A stretch of 26,536 nt of DNA, taken from NCBI RefSeq assembly GCF_000003815.2, contig NC_049990.1, forward strand, positions 7,034,532 to 7,061,067, written 5' to 3'. Source of the DNA: Branchiostoma floridae. Taxonomy: Eukaryota > Chordata > Leptocardii > Amphioxiformes > Branchiostomatidae. Of this stretch, positions 18,539 to 26,536 are shown piece by piece. Every line of letters begins with the position of its first letter. Positions within the stretch are counted from its first letter, which is position 1. The notes beneath the pieces are model-generated. The model saw only the letters and a program-made list of their open reading frames with translations, had not been told where the DNA came from and searched no databases. The translations under genes and the position numbers were made by a program.

Positions 18539-19841
18539 TGCAGATTTGTCTTGTCGGTGTGGGCACATCGTTTTGACAGACTAATTATTCTTTCAAGTCA
18601 AATTATGGAAAATCATGTCCGTGGGATGACATTATTAGGAACAAATTGTGTTAACTTTGATGATACAATGTGACCATTTTGCTGCTGATGCAACATGTAT
18701 GACCAGTGTGGGTAGAAAATGGAGACTCAGAATATGCTTAAGGAATAAATCTGTTTTTCCCCCAGTAACTTGTTCTACGGAAAAGTGAATGTTTTTGTAC
18801 CCATGCTTAGTACACGTTCTTTATCTAGAGCTTGCCACTTAAACCTTTAGGAAGGCGTGGCAGTAAATGGCCTTATGTGTTGTTAGTCAAACCTGTACAG
18901 TGACAATCTTTACAGGTACACAAGGTCCGACCACCTGGCCAATTTGAACACTTTTTGGCGATCTCTAAGTGATCTTCCTACCACGAATGCTAGGCAGTAA
19001 TTTGACTGTAATTTGTACTATTTCTACATTAATTTTGTAAATACTTAGAAGTCTTAGTAAGTACTAACAGAACAACACAACAGTCCTTATGGATTTCCTA
19101 TCAAAATTCATGTCCAAAGTTGAAGGAAAAGAGGCACAGTCAAGCCAGAGGTGTCAATGTTCCTCTGGTTTTGATGAGTGGCAGGGGAAATAATTTGGGA
19201 AGACTGGTAGGTCAGCCAGCACAGTGGCAAGGTCAGTGGATGAAAGTCACCTCCCCTGACTCCAGGCCGAGTGACACCGTATCCCCGACTAAACATTAAG
19301 GCTTCCCCTGAGGCTCGTTCTGTTCCAGCTAGGGTTCTCATCAAGTTTTGATGGCTGTCAGGGCCGTAATGTTGTCATGTAAATCAGGGGAAAAAATGCT
19401 TGGGGACTTCAAGGTCAGGGTGCAGGTAGAAGGGAAGAGAGGCTTGCAAAACAAAATGTTCTTTTGAGAATCAAAGAAAGGAAACATTATTGGAACACAA
19501 TTGTATGGAAACATGATGATTATCCACTCTTAGCTTCTGAAAAGAATGTTTTTTTTAAGCTGTAGGGTCAGGTTTTAAATGCGGACTGTGTTTTCTGCCA
19601 TCATTGAAGGTATTTGATTTGATTACCTTGCGACAGTAGTAAAGCTCTAGGAGTTCGATTACCAAAGGGTTTATCTTGTTTGCAAACATCTTTGTTCATT
19701 GATTTTAATAGTTTAGTTTGATGTTATCAGGAAATATTGTATTTTGCTGGCATTTGTCAATTTTGTGGCACAAACACTTTGAATAACTTGTAAATGAAAC
19801 TTTATTAAATGAAATATGTATAAACAATTTTTGGTTCTCTT
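18539..19841. other. Non-coding, no gene seen
   Basis: Mostly AT-rich. The part at 19110-19440 has somewhat higher G+C, with several GGTCA half-sites. A 138-codon minus-strand frame (19705-20121) begins in this stretch and is within reach of chance. Confidence 0.5.
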
Positions 19842-19871
19842 GTTTTGCTTTTAAAGCAAAACTGCAGTTTT
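19842..19871. repeat. Two overlapping palindromes sharing one arm
   Basis: A perfect 10+1+10 inverted repeat (GTTTTGCTTT-T-AAAGCAAAAC, 19842-19862) overlaps the perfect 14-bp palindrome AAAACTGCAGTTTT (19858-19871). The shared AAAAC arm could pair either upstream or downstream, but not both. The meaning is unknown. Confidence 0.8.
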
Positions 19872-20430
19872 CAAATTTAGTATGTGGCTTGTATAGGAGA
19901 CCATTGAACTGTTGCCATAGCCAACTTGTAGTCACTCTCGATCTGGATAAGGCTAAATTGTTATGGGATACTTTATTCAAATAACAGTTATGAAATGATA
20001 TTCTATCGCCAAGCACAAGGTCAAAAAGACGTAGCTTGGCTGAGTTGACGATGAAAATTAATGATGAAATAAATTCTGCACCTAGCACGGTAATGACTAC
20101 CGGTATTGCACATTGCTTCATTTGTCGACATGTTATGAACTTGAAATACGATTCCGCGAGAGGACCGTAACTTACTTTGTACCCCCTGACCTTGTGGTAG
20201 AGGTCAAAATAATTCGTGCAATGATTACATTCGATAACATGTGCATGAACTGCAAAAGGAGAAATGTTTGTGGCAATGTTGCCATGGTATGGATTTGTTT
20301 TCGATTTTGTATGAAAATTAGAAAACCTGATGATTTGTAAGCAACCTTGCCAGCAAAATGCTCAACAGTACTTGACATGTAATGTTTTAAATTACCATTT
20401 GTACAGACAAGTTTAGAATATAGCAATATT
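19872..20430. other. Non-coding, no gene seen
   Basis: Frames of 75-84 codons on both strands have no recognisable family. No RNA or repeat seen. Confidence 0.5.
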
Positions 20431-20605
20431 ACTGTACATTCGGGGAAGTTTGCAGCACCAAACTTTTGGCACAGTGAAAATCAGTATTTTTGCAATATCT
20501 TTGAGTTTACAGTTTAAACAACTACAGAAACAGAGAATACAGAGCATATGAGTAATGAATTCACGGTGAAGGTAAGTGTTGTAAAAATTTACAGCGCTTA
20601 CCGAT
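20431..20605. repeat. Possible decayed MITE-like copy
   Basis: ACTGTACATTCGGGGAAGTT and TTTGCAGCACCAAACTTTTG are followed by GGCACAGTGAAAATC, then GAATTCACGGTGAAGG and AAATTTACAGCGC at the other end. The outline fits the family (ACTGTA start, TTACAG end), but the matches are short. Confidence 0.35.
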
Positions 20606-20699
20606 CTCACTGATAAGCATATACATGTATTTCTACTGATAACTGCCTATTTAGATATGCATGATTGTCTTATTCGGTCTTGGCGTACACAAGAGTTTT

Positions 20700-21260
20700 T
20701 GACCTTCACAGACTTTAAAGGTCATTTTCATCAGAAAAATCCATGCACATATCCCAGCCATAAGGACCTCATTTCTTGAATACGAAAATGTCTTTAAGCA
20801 TTGCCCTACGCTGCCTTCTTGGCCCCAAATATCTCATCTTCAACAAGGGGGGAAGGGTGCTAAGGGATCAATGAGTCGTTCAGGCGCATTTCACACCCAG
20901 CGCAAGAGATCCCCTGCCTGATAAAACACAATCCTACCAGCCTGACAGTGCTGTATTATGTACTGTATATAGGCAATGTGTCTGTCCCTGTCGGTGGTGC
21001 TGAATGTGCTGTAACTGTTAACAACAATGAAGCAGGTCATTTGGAGCGCATAACAGCCACTTTTACCAGGCTATCTTCCTAAGCAGACATATCTTCTTTG
21101 CCAACCGGGTAGTTATGGCTCATAAATTGCACTTCAAAGCAAGCCTTTAACATGTAAAGAAGTTGGAGGTAAGCCAGTGCCATCTCTTTAGAGGCAGGGT
21201 CGCATGTGAAAGCTTACGGTGTCATCATCTTGCTTGGCTCCAATCTATGCCTGAAAGGGG
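20700..21260. promoter_or_regulatory. Candidate non-coding regulatory block
   Basis: A non-repetitive stretch with more balanced composition and several possible sites: GACTTTAAAGGTC (near-palindromic) at 20711-20723, ATCAATGAGTCG and GGCGCATTTCACACC near 20868-20898, and GTTAACAACAATGAAGC (Sox-like ACAAT) near 21017. No frame of note is open. Assigned only on texture, so low confidence. Confidence 0.25.
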
Positions 21261-21635
21261 ATATGGTCTCGCCATACATCTCTAAGGAAGTTGCCATCTT
21301 TTCACATCAGTTCTGGCTTGATAGTTATTTTTATCTGTGCTTGATTTAAGTAAAAGTAAAGGGAGTTCCATAGCTCTTTTGCAGTGTCAGTGGGCTGTTT
21401 ATCTGCTGTATCTAGGGCATGTTATGCAAAGGCGGAGCCCATCCCTCTCTTGCCACATAGTTTTGCCTCCCCTACTGATTTCAAGGACCCATTTTACACC
21501 TTGGTAGAGTGAGAAAGTCTTATAAAGTACAGTTCCCAATGACACAACATCTAACCAGAAGTGTCAGGAAAGAAACCTGTAACCTCTCGATCTAGAATCT
21601 TCTAGCCATTCGATGCCACAAGAGCTTGATTTATT
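21261..21635. other. Non-coding, no gene seen
   Basis: No supported feature. Confidence 0.5.
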
Positions 21636-21964
21636 GGATGTGTGTATTTAATTTGTATCTTTATTACTGTTCTGTAAGGTCATCTATGGCAATTTTTCCT
21701 TGGTGTAAACAAGTATCTACTTCTGAAGGCATCTTAAACAGCAAAGTCCTATGACCTCCTTCTAATGTGTGTATTTGTATCTTTATTATTATTCTGTAAG
21801 TTTATCTATGGAAATTTTTCTGTGACCTTCTTCTAATGTGTGTATTGAATTTTGTATCTTTATTACTGTTGTGTGAGGCCATATATGGCAATTTTTTCTT
21901 GGTGTAAACATCTGTCTATTTCTGATGGCATCTTTAACAACAAAGCCCTATGACCTCCTCCTAA
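21636..21964. repeat. Tandem repeat, three copies, about 130-bp unit
   Basis: Copy A is about 21636-21764, copy B 21765-21835 (internally deleted to about 71 bp) and copy C 21836-21964. Shared blocks are ATGTGTGTATT, TTTGTATCTTTATTACTGTT, TCATCTATGGCAATTTTT, TTGGTGTAAACA, GGCATCTT, CAAAG and CCTATGACCTCCTTCTAAT. Copy B lacks the segment between CAATTTTTC and TGACCT. Confidence 0.92.
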
Positions 21965-22009
21965 TGACTTGTATGCTGAGTCTGCTGTTATCTCCTGTGA
22001 GGGAGGGAA

Positions 22010-22370
22010 AATCCCAATTTACACAAGGTCATCCCGAAGGAATCTGATCATCTCAGTCTGTAACTGAAGCCTTTAAACTGGCATCATCCCTAAACGTGTC
22101 TTCCCCCTCGGTGTGATTAGGTGATGCGTGGAATCCTACCCACTAATCCCCCCTGATAAGCTGTGTGAAAATGGTGAAATGATTGTCCCTGGGCCAATTG
22201 ATGTTCACGGCGCTGTGACACTGATGTTGGAAATGCTTAATCAAGATTACCTACAGAAGCTGTATATGCAGCTTCGGGTCGCCAAGAGACGTGCTTCCGT
22301 CTCAGTGATAGGCGAGGGGATCTGTTTTGGCAGATTAATTTCATACTCAGATCCACGTATCTAGGGGATT
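22010..22370. promoter_or_regulatory. Candidate element with clustered K50 homeodomain-type sites
   Basis: GTGTGATTAGGTGATG (22111-22126), CACTAATCCC (22141-22150), GCTTAATCA (22236-22244) and AGATTACC (22244-22251) give four GATTA/TAATC cores within about 140 bases. TAATCCC is an Otx-type core. The block is non-repetitive and overlaps an unexplained open frame. Either a coding exon or an enhancer could explain it. Confidence 0.3.
22125..22364 (+). CDS. Unrecognised protein-like frame, possible exon
   Basis: The frame is open from just after TGA (22122-22124) to TAG (22362-22364), with no ATG at its start. The peptide reads like a globular protein: IPPDKLCENGEMIVPGPIDV, then LMLEMLNQDYLQKLYMQLRV, then AKRRASVSVIGEGICFGRL. 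The middle would be a leucine-rich amphipathic helix followed by a basic patch. CCACTAATCCCCCCTGATAAG (22140-22160) could act as a weak acceptor, but I see no convincing donor. Family unknown; it is not part of Rab6. It may be a chance frame in a candidate regulatory element. Confidence 0.2.
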   Translation, partial: CVESYPLIPPDKLCENGEMIVPGPIDVHGAVTLMLEMLNQDYLQKLYMQLRVAKRRASVSVIGEGICFGRLISYSDPRI

Positions 22371-22979
22371 CTGCATGCTGTATCTACTGTATTACATGCA
22401 CCATGAGTTTAACTTTAAATATCAATAACTGCCGTTAACCTTCAATGGCCTTTAAGTGTGATGTTTAACAGATATGTAGTGTAGGAATATATTACGTGTT
22501 GGTTACATTTTGACATCGGTCCTCCACACATATTCTCTTTCTGCTTCATGTGTTTTTATTTCCAACTGTTTTTTAAACACTTCAGAATGTTTTGATAGTC
22601 ATGATCAACAGTTCGGTTCTACCTGGAAAGAATACCATACAGTAGAATTTCGAACTTGTTGCTTTTACTAAGTACTTCATCTTACTCAGTTTGCATTAAA
22701 CAATGCTTACAGTCGGATTAAGCAAAGGTTAGGTGTGACAGGTTGTTCAGTGTATTCGATATAACCGGCTGCTGCTATGCCCATGCCTGCCTTTTTCTTT
22801 TACTCCAAAGGGCAGTTATACCGGTTATGTGTATTTAAAACATGTAGAGATAAAGAAATAGCAAATGTCCTACAATAAACATTTGTGTTGTCTCCTATTT
22901 TCCCCCGATTGGTACCCAGTTATAAAGAACTGCACAATCTAAGTCTAGCAGAACTGTATTAGAAGTTGTATAAAGGACC
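22371..22979. other. Non-coding, no gene seen
   Basis: Mostly AT-rich. Contains the ATAACCGG/CCGGTTAT inverted repeat described separately. Confidence 0.5.
22761..22828. promoter_or_regulatory. Inverted ATAACCGG/CCGGTTAT pair
   Basis: Perfect 8-bp arms at 22761-22768 and 22821-22828 are separated by 52 bases. The second arm lies in ATACCGGTTATG. AACCGG/CCGGTT is the half-site of Grainyhead-type factors (AACCGGTT). Binding is inference. Confidence 0.3.
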
Positions 22980-23260
22980 AGACAACTTGATTTATTCAAC
23001 CTTATCTTCTTCGTACTATCTTCAAACTGGAGGGAGATGGGCCACATTTGTTCCCATAAACGACAAATGTTGAATAATTCTGAACCCCCGGCTATGACTA
23101 GGTATGTCCATATTTCAACACTTTTCCTCTGGGCGTAATGATAACCCAGTAATAAAACAGGCCATAACGTTCCAGTGTCACACGGTCATCATCCGCCGAT
23201 GACGCGACTTTCGCCGGTCACCCCTCAACCCCTCCGGCAACACACCGATTCCTGATATGT
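22980..23260. promoter_or_regulatory. Candidate regulatory island with CRE-like site
   Basis: CpG density rises again, with TCATCCGCCGATGACGCGAC and TTTCGCCGGTCACCCC at about 23189-23225. GATGACGCG resembles a CRE/ATF half-site. A perfect ACATTTGT/ACAAATGT inverted repeat (23044-23051 and 23063-23070) lies in the left part. Nothing here resembles an exon. Confidence 0.3.
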
Positions 23261-24040
23261 AAAAATAGACCTACGTGTCGAAGCAATCTTTGTCAAAGAT
23301 CTCCAAAAAGATATAGAAAGTCGTGAAACATGGCTGGAGTACTAAATACAACATGGCCTGAAGTCTTGCAAACTTTAAAACTGATAAAATGTGGAAAGGC
23401 AGTCTTCTGAGAACAAAGGCGTTGCTCCTTTTTTTACGGGTCAGCAAACCTGATGAAGGAAAGGCTTGCATTTTTAAAGGACCCTTGAGGGGAGGCTCCT
23501 TTCAGAGTTATGACACTTCATATTTGTCATTTATATACAATAATATCGATTGAGGCACATGTACACTTTCTTTTCCTAAATCCTTTTCTTTTCATTGAGT
23601 ATCGGTTACAGCTACATAGTTTTAAAAGACCTGCTATGATGAAATGGGTATAAAAACATTAACAAACATGTATCAAGCTATTTGTAACATACCAAGTCAA
23701 AAATTCACATTATTTCAGAATCATAACATATAAACTAACCTAGCAGTGCAACAGTGTTGTAAGCTTGTGTACAATCTTGTGGCATGTTTAGATATGATTG
23801 TATTAGGTACCATTTTTTATTTGTATTTGTATCCATTGAATATTTGATGGTACAGGAGATACTTGAACAGGCAATACAAACATGCAGAAATTGAAATCTG
23901 ACAGCTTCATTCGGCAGAGCAACTTTCTGCCTCCCCTTTACAGTGATATTGTCAACACTGTCGTCAGCACCCCTGGGCCAAAGAGCAGTAATTAAAACAT
24001 CAGAATGATTTTCGATAGCTGCTATCATTGCCATTGATTC
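23261..24040. other. Intron sequence upstream of the Rab6 exon
   Basis: AT-rich intronic DNA. A 104-codon minus-strand frame (23735-24049) opens with a protein-like stretch (SEESMAMIAAIENHSDVLIT) at 23940-24049, just upstream of the exon; no family is recognised and it is read from the strand opposite Rab6. Confidence 0.6.
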
Positions 24041-24055
24041 CTCTGACACCCCTTA

Positions 24056-24083
24056 CTGACAACCCTCTTCCTCCTCTCCACAG
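24056..24083 (+). other. Branch point, polypyrimidine tract and 3' splice site of the Rab6 exon
   Basis: CTGAC at 24056-24060 fits a branch point, with the A at 24059. It is followed by CCTCTTCCTCCTCTCCACAG, a nearly pure pyrimidine tract ending in AG at 24082-24083, 24 bases from the branch A. This supports the exon start and + orientation. Confidence 0.9.
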
Positions 24084-24137
24084 GCAACCATCGGAATAGA
24101 TTTTCTTTCAAAGACGATGTATTTGGAAGATCGAACG
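24084..24137 (+). CDS. Rab6: Rab6 GTPase, internal coding exon (switch I to interswitch)
   Basis: The 54-base phase-0 exon encodes [18 protein letters not shown], which I recognise as residues 44-61 of the Golgi GTPase Rab6. It carries the switch I threonine (T45, the second residue here, binds Mg2+ and the nucleotide gamma-phosphate), the Rab-specific IGIDF motif (46-50), F50 of the hydrophobic triad, and the interswitch strands. Rab6 controls retrograde Golgi-to-ER and endosome-to-Golgi traffic and exocytic carriers from the Golgi membrane, to which it is attached by C-terminal prenylation. The 3' edge falls exactly before residue 62, the same boundary as in vertebrate RAB6A, where the next exon is alternatively used. 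Exons for the P-loop (upstream) and for WDTAGQ (downstream) were not found in the window. The match is exact to the vertebrate peptide as I know it. Confidence 0.97.
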
Positions 24138-24143
24138 GTGAGT
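24138..24143 (+). other. 5' splice donor of the Rab6 exon
   Basis: GTGAGT directly follows the ACG codon of T61, a consensus U1 donor. The following intron continues beyond the window end. Confidence 0.9.
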
Positions 24144-24657
24144 ACCGAACGCTTTGATTGGTGGCTTGACACATTTTGCTTGGTCAGACATTAAGAATGC
24201 TCATTTGTCAGGTATCAGCCCTATACTAACAGAATGGTGTCAGACATGAACAATGTTGCTGAACGGATTGCGACCGTATAATCACTGGTAACCTAGACAT
24301 GACATTCTCATGTAGCAACGTTCTACCATCAAAGGACAGCATCATTTTCTGGCTTTAAAAAATCAATTACTCTTCAACTGACACTGATTGATCACTTGAA
24401 ATTGTCCAACCTGAGGCAAGCTGTAGAGCTTGATGTGATGAATGAAAAGCTAATGTACAAAAATGTACATAAATGTGCTTTTTTGTACCCATAGAAAATG
24501 AAAATTCAGTGTGAAGTACACATTTATTGTTAGCTGTTTGTTTGGTCATGTAAAATCTTTTTAACATGTAACAAATGAAAAGTAAAGGCCTTTAAGATAT
24601 TGGCATCCCTCGCAAACTATTGTAGTTGAAGATATGGATGAATATAGTTCTCGTTAG
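24144..24657 (+). other. Rab6 downstream intron, first part
   Basis: AT-rich intron DNA. It contains a 9-bp inverted repeat, GTACAAAAA at 24455-24463 and TTTTTGTAC at 24480-24488, with a 16-base loop. Confidence 0.7.
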
Positions 24658-24846
24658 TACTGTAAATGCATTTAAGTTAGCGGGGATTTAATTTCGCGGT
24701 AGCAGGAAAAAACTTTTTTTGCTGTGGTTTTAAAGTTCACAGTAGCACTATGCACTGTAGTCTCTTACTGCCATGGAAAAAGGTTCGCGGTGGTTTTAAG
24801 TTTGGGGTGAAGCGGCCACCACGAAAAATTACATGCATTTACAGTA
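24658..24846. mobile_element. MITE with TACTGTAAATGCAT terminal inverted repeats
   Basis: Perfect 14-bp terminal inverted repeats, TACTGTAAATGCAT at 24658-24671 and ATGCATTTACAGTA at 24833-24846, enclose about 160 bases. The element is non-coding, with two internal cores: TTTCGCGGTAGC and TTCGCGGTGGTTTTAAG, then a GGTGAAGCGGCCACCACG block. The outermost TA on each side could be the target duplication, as in Tc1/mariner-type insertions, leaving a CTG...CAG element. It inserted in the Rab6 intron. No transposase is present, so it would be non-autonomous. Several decayed relatives are elsewhere in the window. Confidence 0.8.
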
Positions 24847-26536
24847 ATACTGTGAAATTCATTAAATTCTGTGAATATAGTGAAAGTCCCTTTCCCCAAA
24901 GTTGACCAGCTATAGGTAGGAACAAGTAACTGTGTTGCAGTGGCCGCCACTGTAGTGTGTGATTTACCCGGTGATTCCCCCACAGTACAGTGATTGTAAA
25001 TCAGCCCCCTGCACTGATCAAACATAAAAGCCTACCGAGTAAATGTGAGCCTAATTCTCCATCCACTGACCCTAGCGGTCTCAAGCCCATACTACGTAAT
25101 CATCCCACACTAAGAATAGCTATTTCATTTTGTGCCGGGAATTTACGTCCAGATTTCGGGAGAAATTACCTCGTTTGCAGTAAAGTTTGGAATCCTCGTG
25201 TTTGTTAAGGCCACTTTAGAAGCAAGAAAGTAGCAACGTCAAGATTTGTAGCTTATAAAACCATAAAACTTGCAACTGTATGGGGTAGAGGGGTCAGGCC
25301 ATTTTCACAGTTAAAGTGGGAATTTACGAAAGTACAACTTTATGAATCTTAAACCGTGATTTGTTTAGAATAACACTGAATCCTTAAGTTTGACTTTGTG
25401 GACAAATAAGACGTCAAGGGAAGAATGTCTTCAAGTTGCAATTTTGTTTCTCCTTGCCTACTTTTCCGATCCAGTCCTTCAAATCATATTAGCCATTTTA
25501 TGTTAACTTGTAAGTGAACATGAATGTTTTACGAGAGAATGGACACTGTTTATAGTAGAGTTGTGATCCCTTGTCAGTACAGGCCATAAGAAACGTGTTG
25601 ATTAGATTGAGTTTTATGCTCGAATTGCTAGTACAGCACTCGTTTATTTTGTTTTAGTACTTGTATCTGTCTTTCTCATCAAGAGAAGGATTAGTGTATA
25701 GGGTATAGTTCAGTAGATGTTCACTATGAGTTATACATGTACATGTTAAATTGTAGCCATTTATGATAGTGTTATTGTTAAAGTTTATGTTACTAGAAAC
25801 TTTGTTGCATTTAATTACTCAATCTTTTTTCTGCTGCTTAAACCAATGTGCAGCCATGACATATTCTCAGTAAAAGGGCTCATTGCAAGCTGTTGAAAAA
25901 ACACCATAGGGCTTGAAATGGGAGTGACAGGTAATAGTAAGAGTTCGAAGGTGGTAAAAGTAGCCACTTATCAGACATGAAGCTATTCCAGGTCATGAGG
26001 TCAATGGAAGAGGCTACTTGTTCACAGAGAGGCATTGTTTTTTTTATTCTGTTTGCGTTTTAGCAGTTACATATTTTCCAGGGCTAGTCACGTTCACCGC
26101 ATAGTGACAGCAATTAGTAATCAATGCACACAATGTCATGTAATTAAAACATTGATATCACCATTTGTGATTTAGAATTAAACAAGACACACAAGAAACT
26201 AATGAAAGCTTATTCTTATCCATTTTCCTTGCTCCACATATAAGATAGGTTTATGTATTCTAGGGACAATAAATTCTATCCACAAATGTGGCTTCTCAAA
26301 ATTTTTAAGGATGAAAAATATACTTTTTGCTCCTTTAGTCTTGATGAATACCTAGGACTTTTATCCGATGCGTACACTTGTACAACTCTTCAAAATTCTG
26401 GAAGTTGCCATGTAAAGCATTGGCATGAAAACTTTTTGCCCCAAGTTCTAGTACTACACAATGAATGTGTTTCCATGTTCTATGTACAAAAAAGAAAATG
26501 TAGACATGTTAATGAATTCCGGGGACATTATAAAAT
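24847..26536 (+). other. Rab6 downstream intron, continuing past the window
   Basis: No segment encodes the expected next exon (V/[14 protein letters not shown]). The stretch is AT-rich, with one ACATGTACATGT palindrome at about 25735-25746. Frames of 72-86 codons at its left end are chance. Confidence 0.6.

Noticed and set aside
19705-20121. 138-codon minus-strand frame
   Set aside because: Length is within chance for the number of frames tested, and no domain or exon signals were seen.
17761-23200. Shared ATCCGCCGATGA in islands at about 17761 and 23190
   Set aside because: A 12-mer repeated once is not significant here, although both lie in candidate elements.
1-26536. CRISPR array, bacterial operon or phage content
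   Set aside because: Repeats are long, contiguous and lack spacers; the gene structure is eukaryotic.

Overview
This window looks like nuclear DNA of a marine invertebrate, most likely an amphioxus (Branchiostoma) or another non-vertebrate deuterostome. The points for this are about 40% G+C, very many stop codons, many copies of the palindromic motif ACATGTACATGT, degenerate tandem repeats and a small CTGTAAATGCAT inverted-repeat transposon family. The organism is an inference from style, because no species-specific gene is present. It is not bacterial: there are no operons or long ORFs, and the one certain coding segment is an intron-flanked exon.

The only coding sequence I can name with confidence is an internal exon of the small GTPase Rab6, on the + strand at 24084-24137. 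It encodes 18 residues ([18 protein letters not shown], human RAB6A residues 44-61) between a textbook branch point/polypyrimidine tract/CAG acceptor and a GTGAGT donor. I found neither the preceding exon (GKTSLITRF...NTYQ) nor the next ([14 protein letters not shown]...). If I have not missed an exon, the window is one very large intron (at least 24 kb upstream) plus at least 2.4 kb of the next intron.

The rest falls into two classes. Repeats: tandem arrays at 429-1140 (about 131 bp), 4134-4503 (about 173 bp), 15226-15525 (exactly 100 bp), 15985-16420 (degenerate) and 21636-21964 (about 130 bp); a three-copy cluster at 2118-2516; a tRNA-derived SINE-like head at 5321-5375 next to a LINE reverse-transcriptase C-terminal remnant at 5588-5767; and a MITE family with its best copy at 24658-24846 and decayed copies near 7.0, 7.3, 11.6, 17.1, 17.9 and 20.5 kb.

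Non-repetitive islands: 1160-1525, 7490-7740, 8360-8760, 13980-14600, 17400-17830, 20700-21260, 22010-22370 and 22980-23260. These have higher G+C, more CpG than their surroundings, and clusters of homeodomain-type sites and short inverted repeats. They are the best candidates for cis-regulatory elements. The 732-base stop-free minus-strand frame at 14001-14732 and the protein-like frame at 22125-22364 lie in two of them and are unexplained.

Inferred picture: a Rab6 gene whose unusually large intron or 5' flank carries candidate regulatory elements between strongly eroded repeats. I saw no RNA gene, CRISPR array or complete mobile element.
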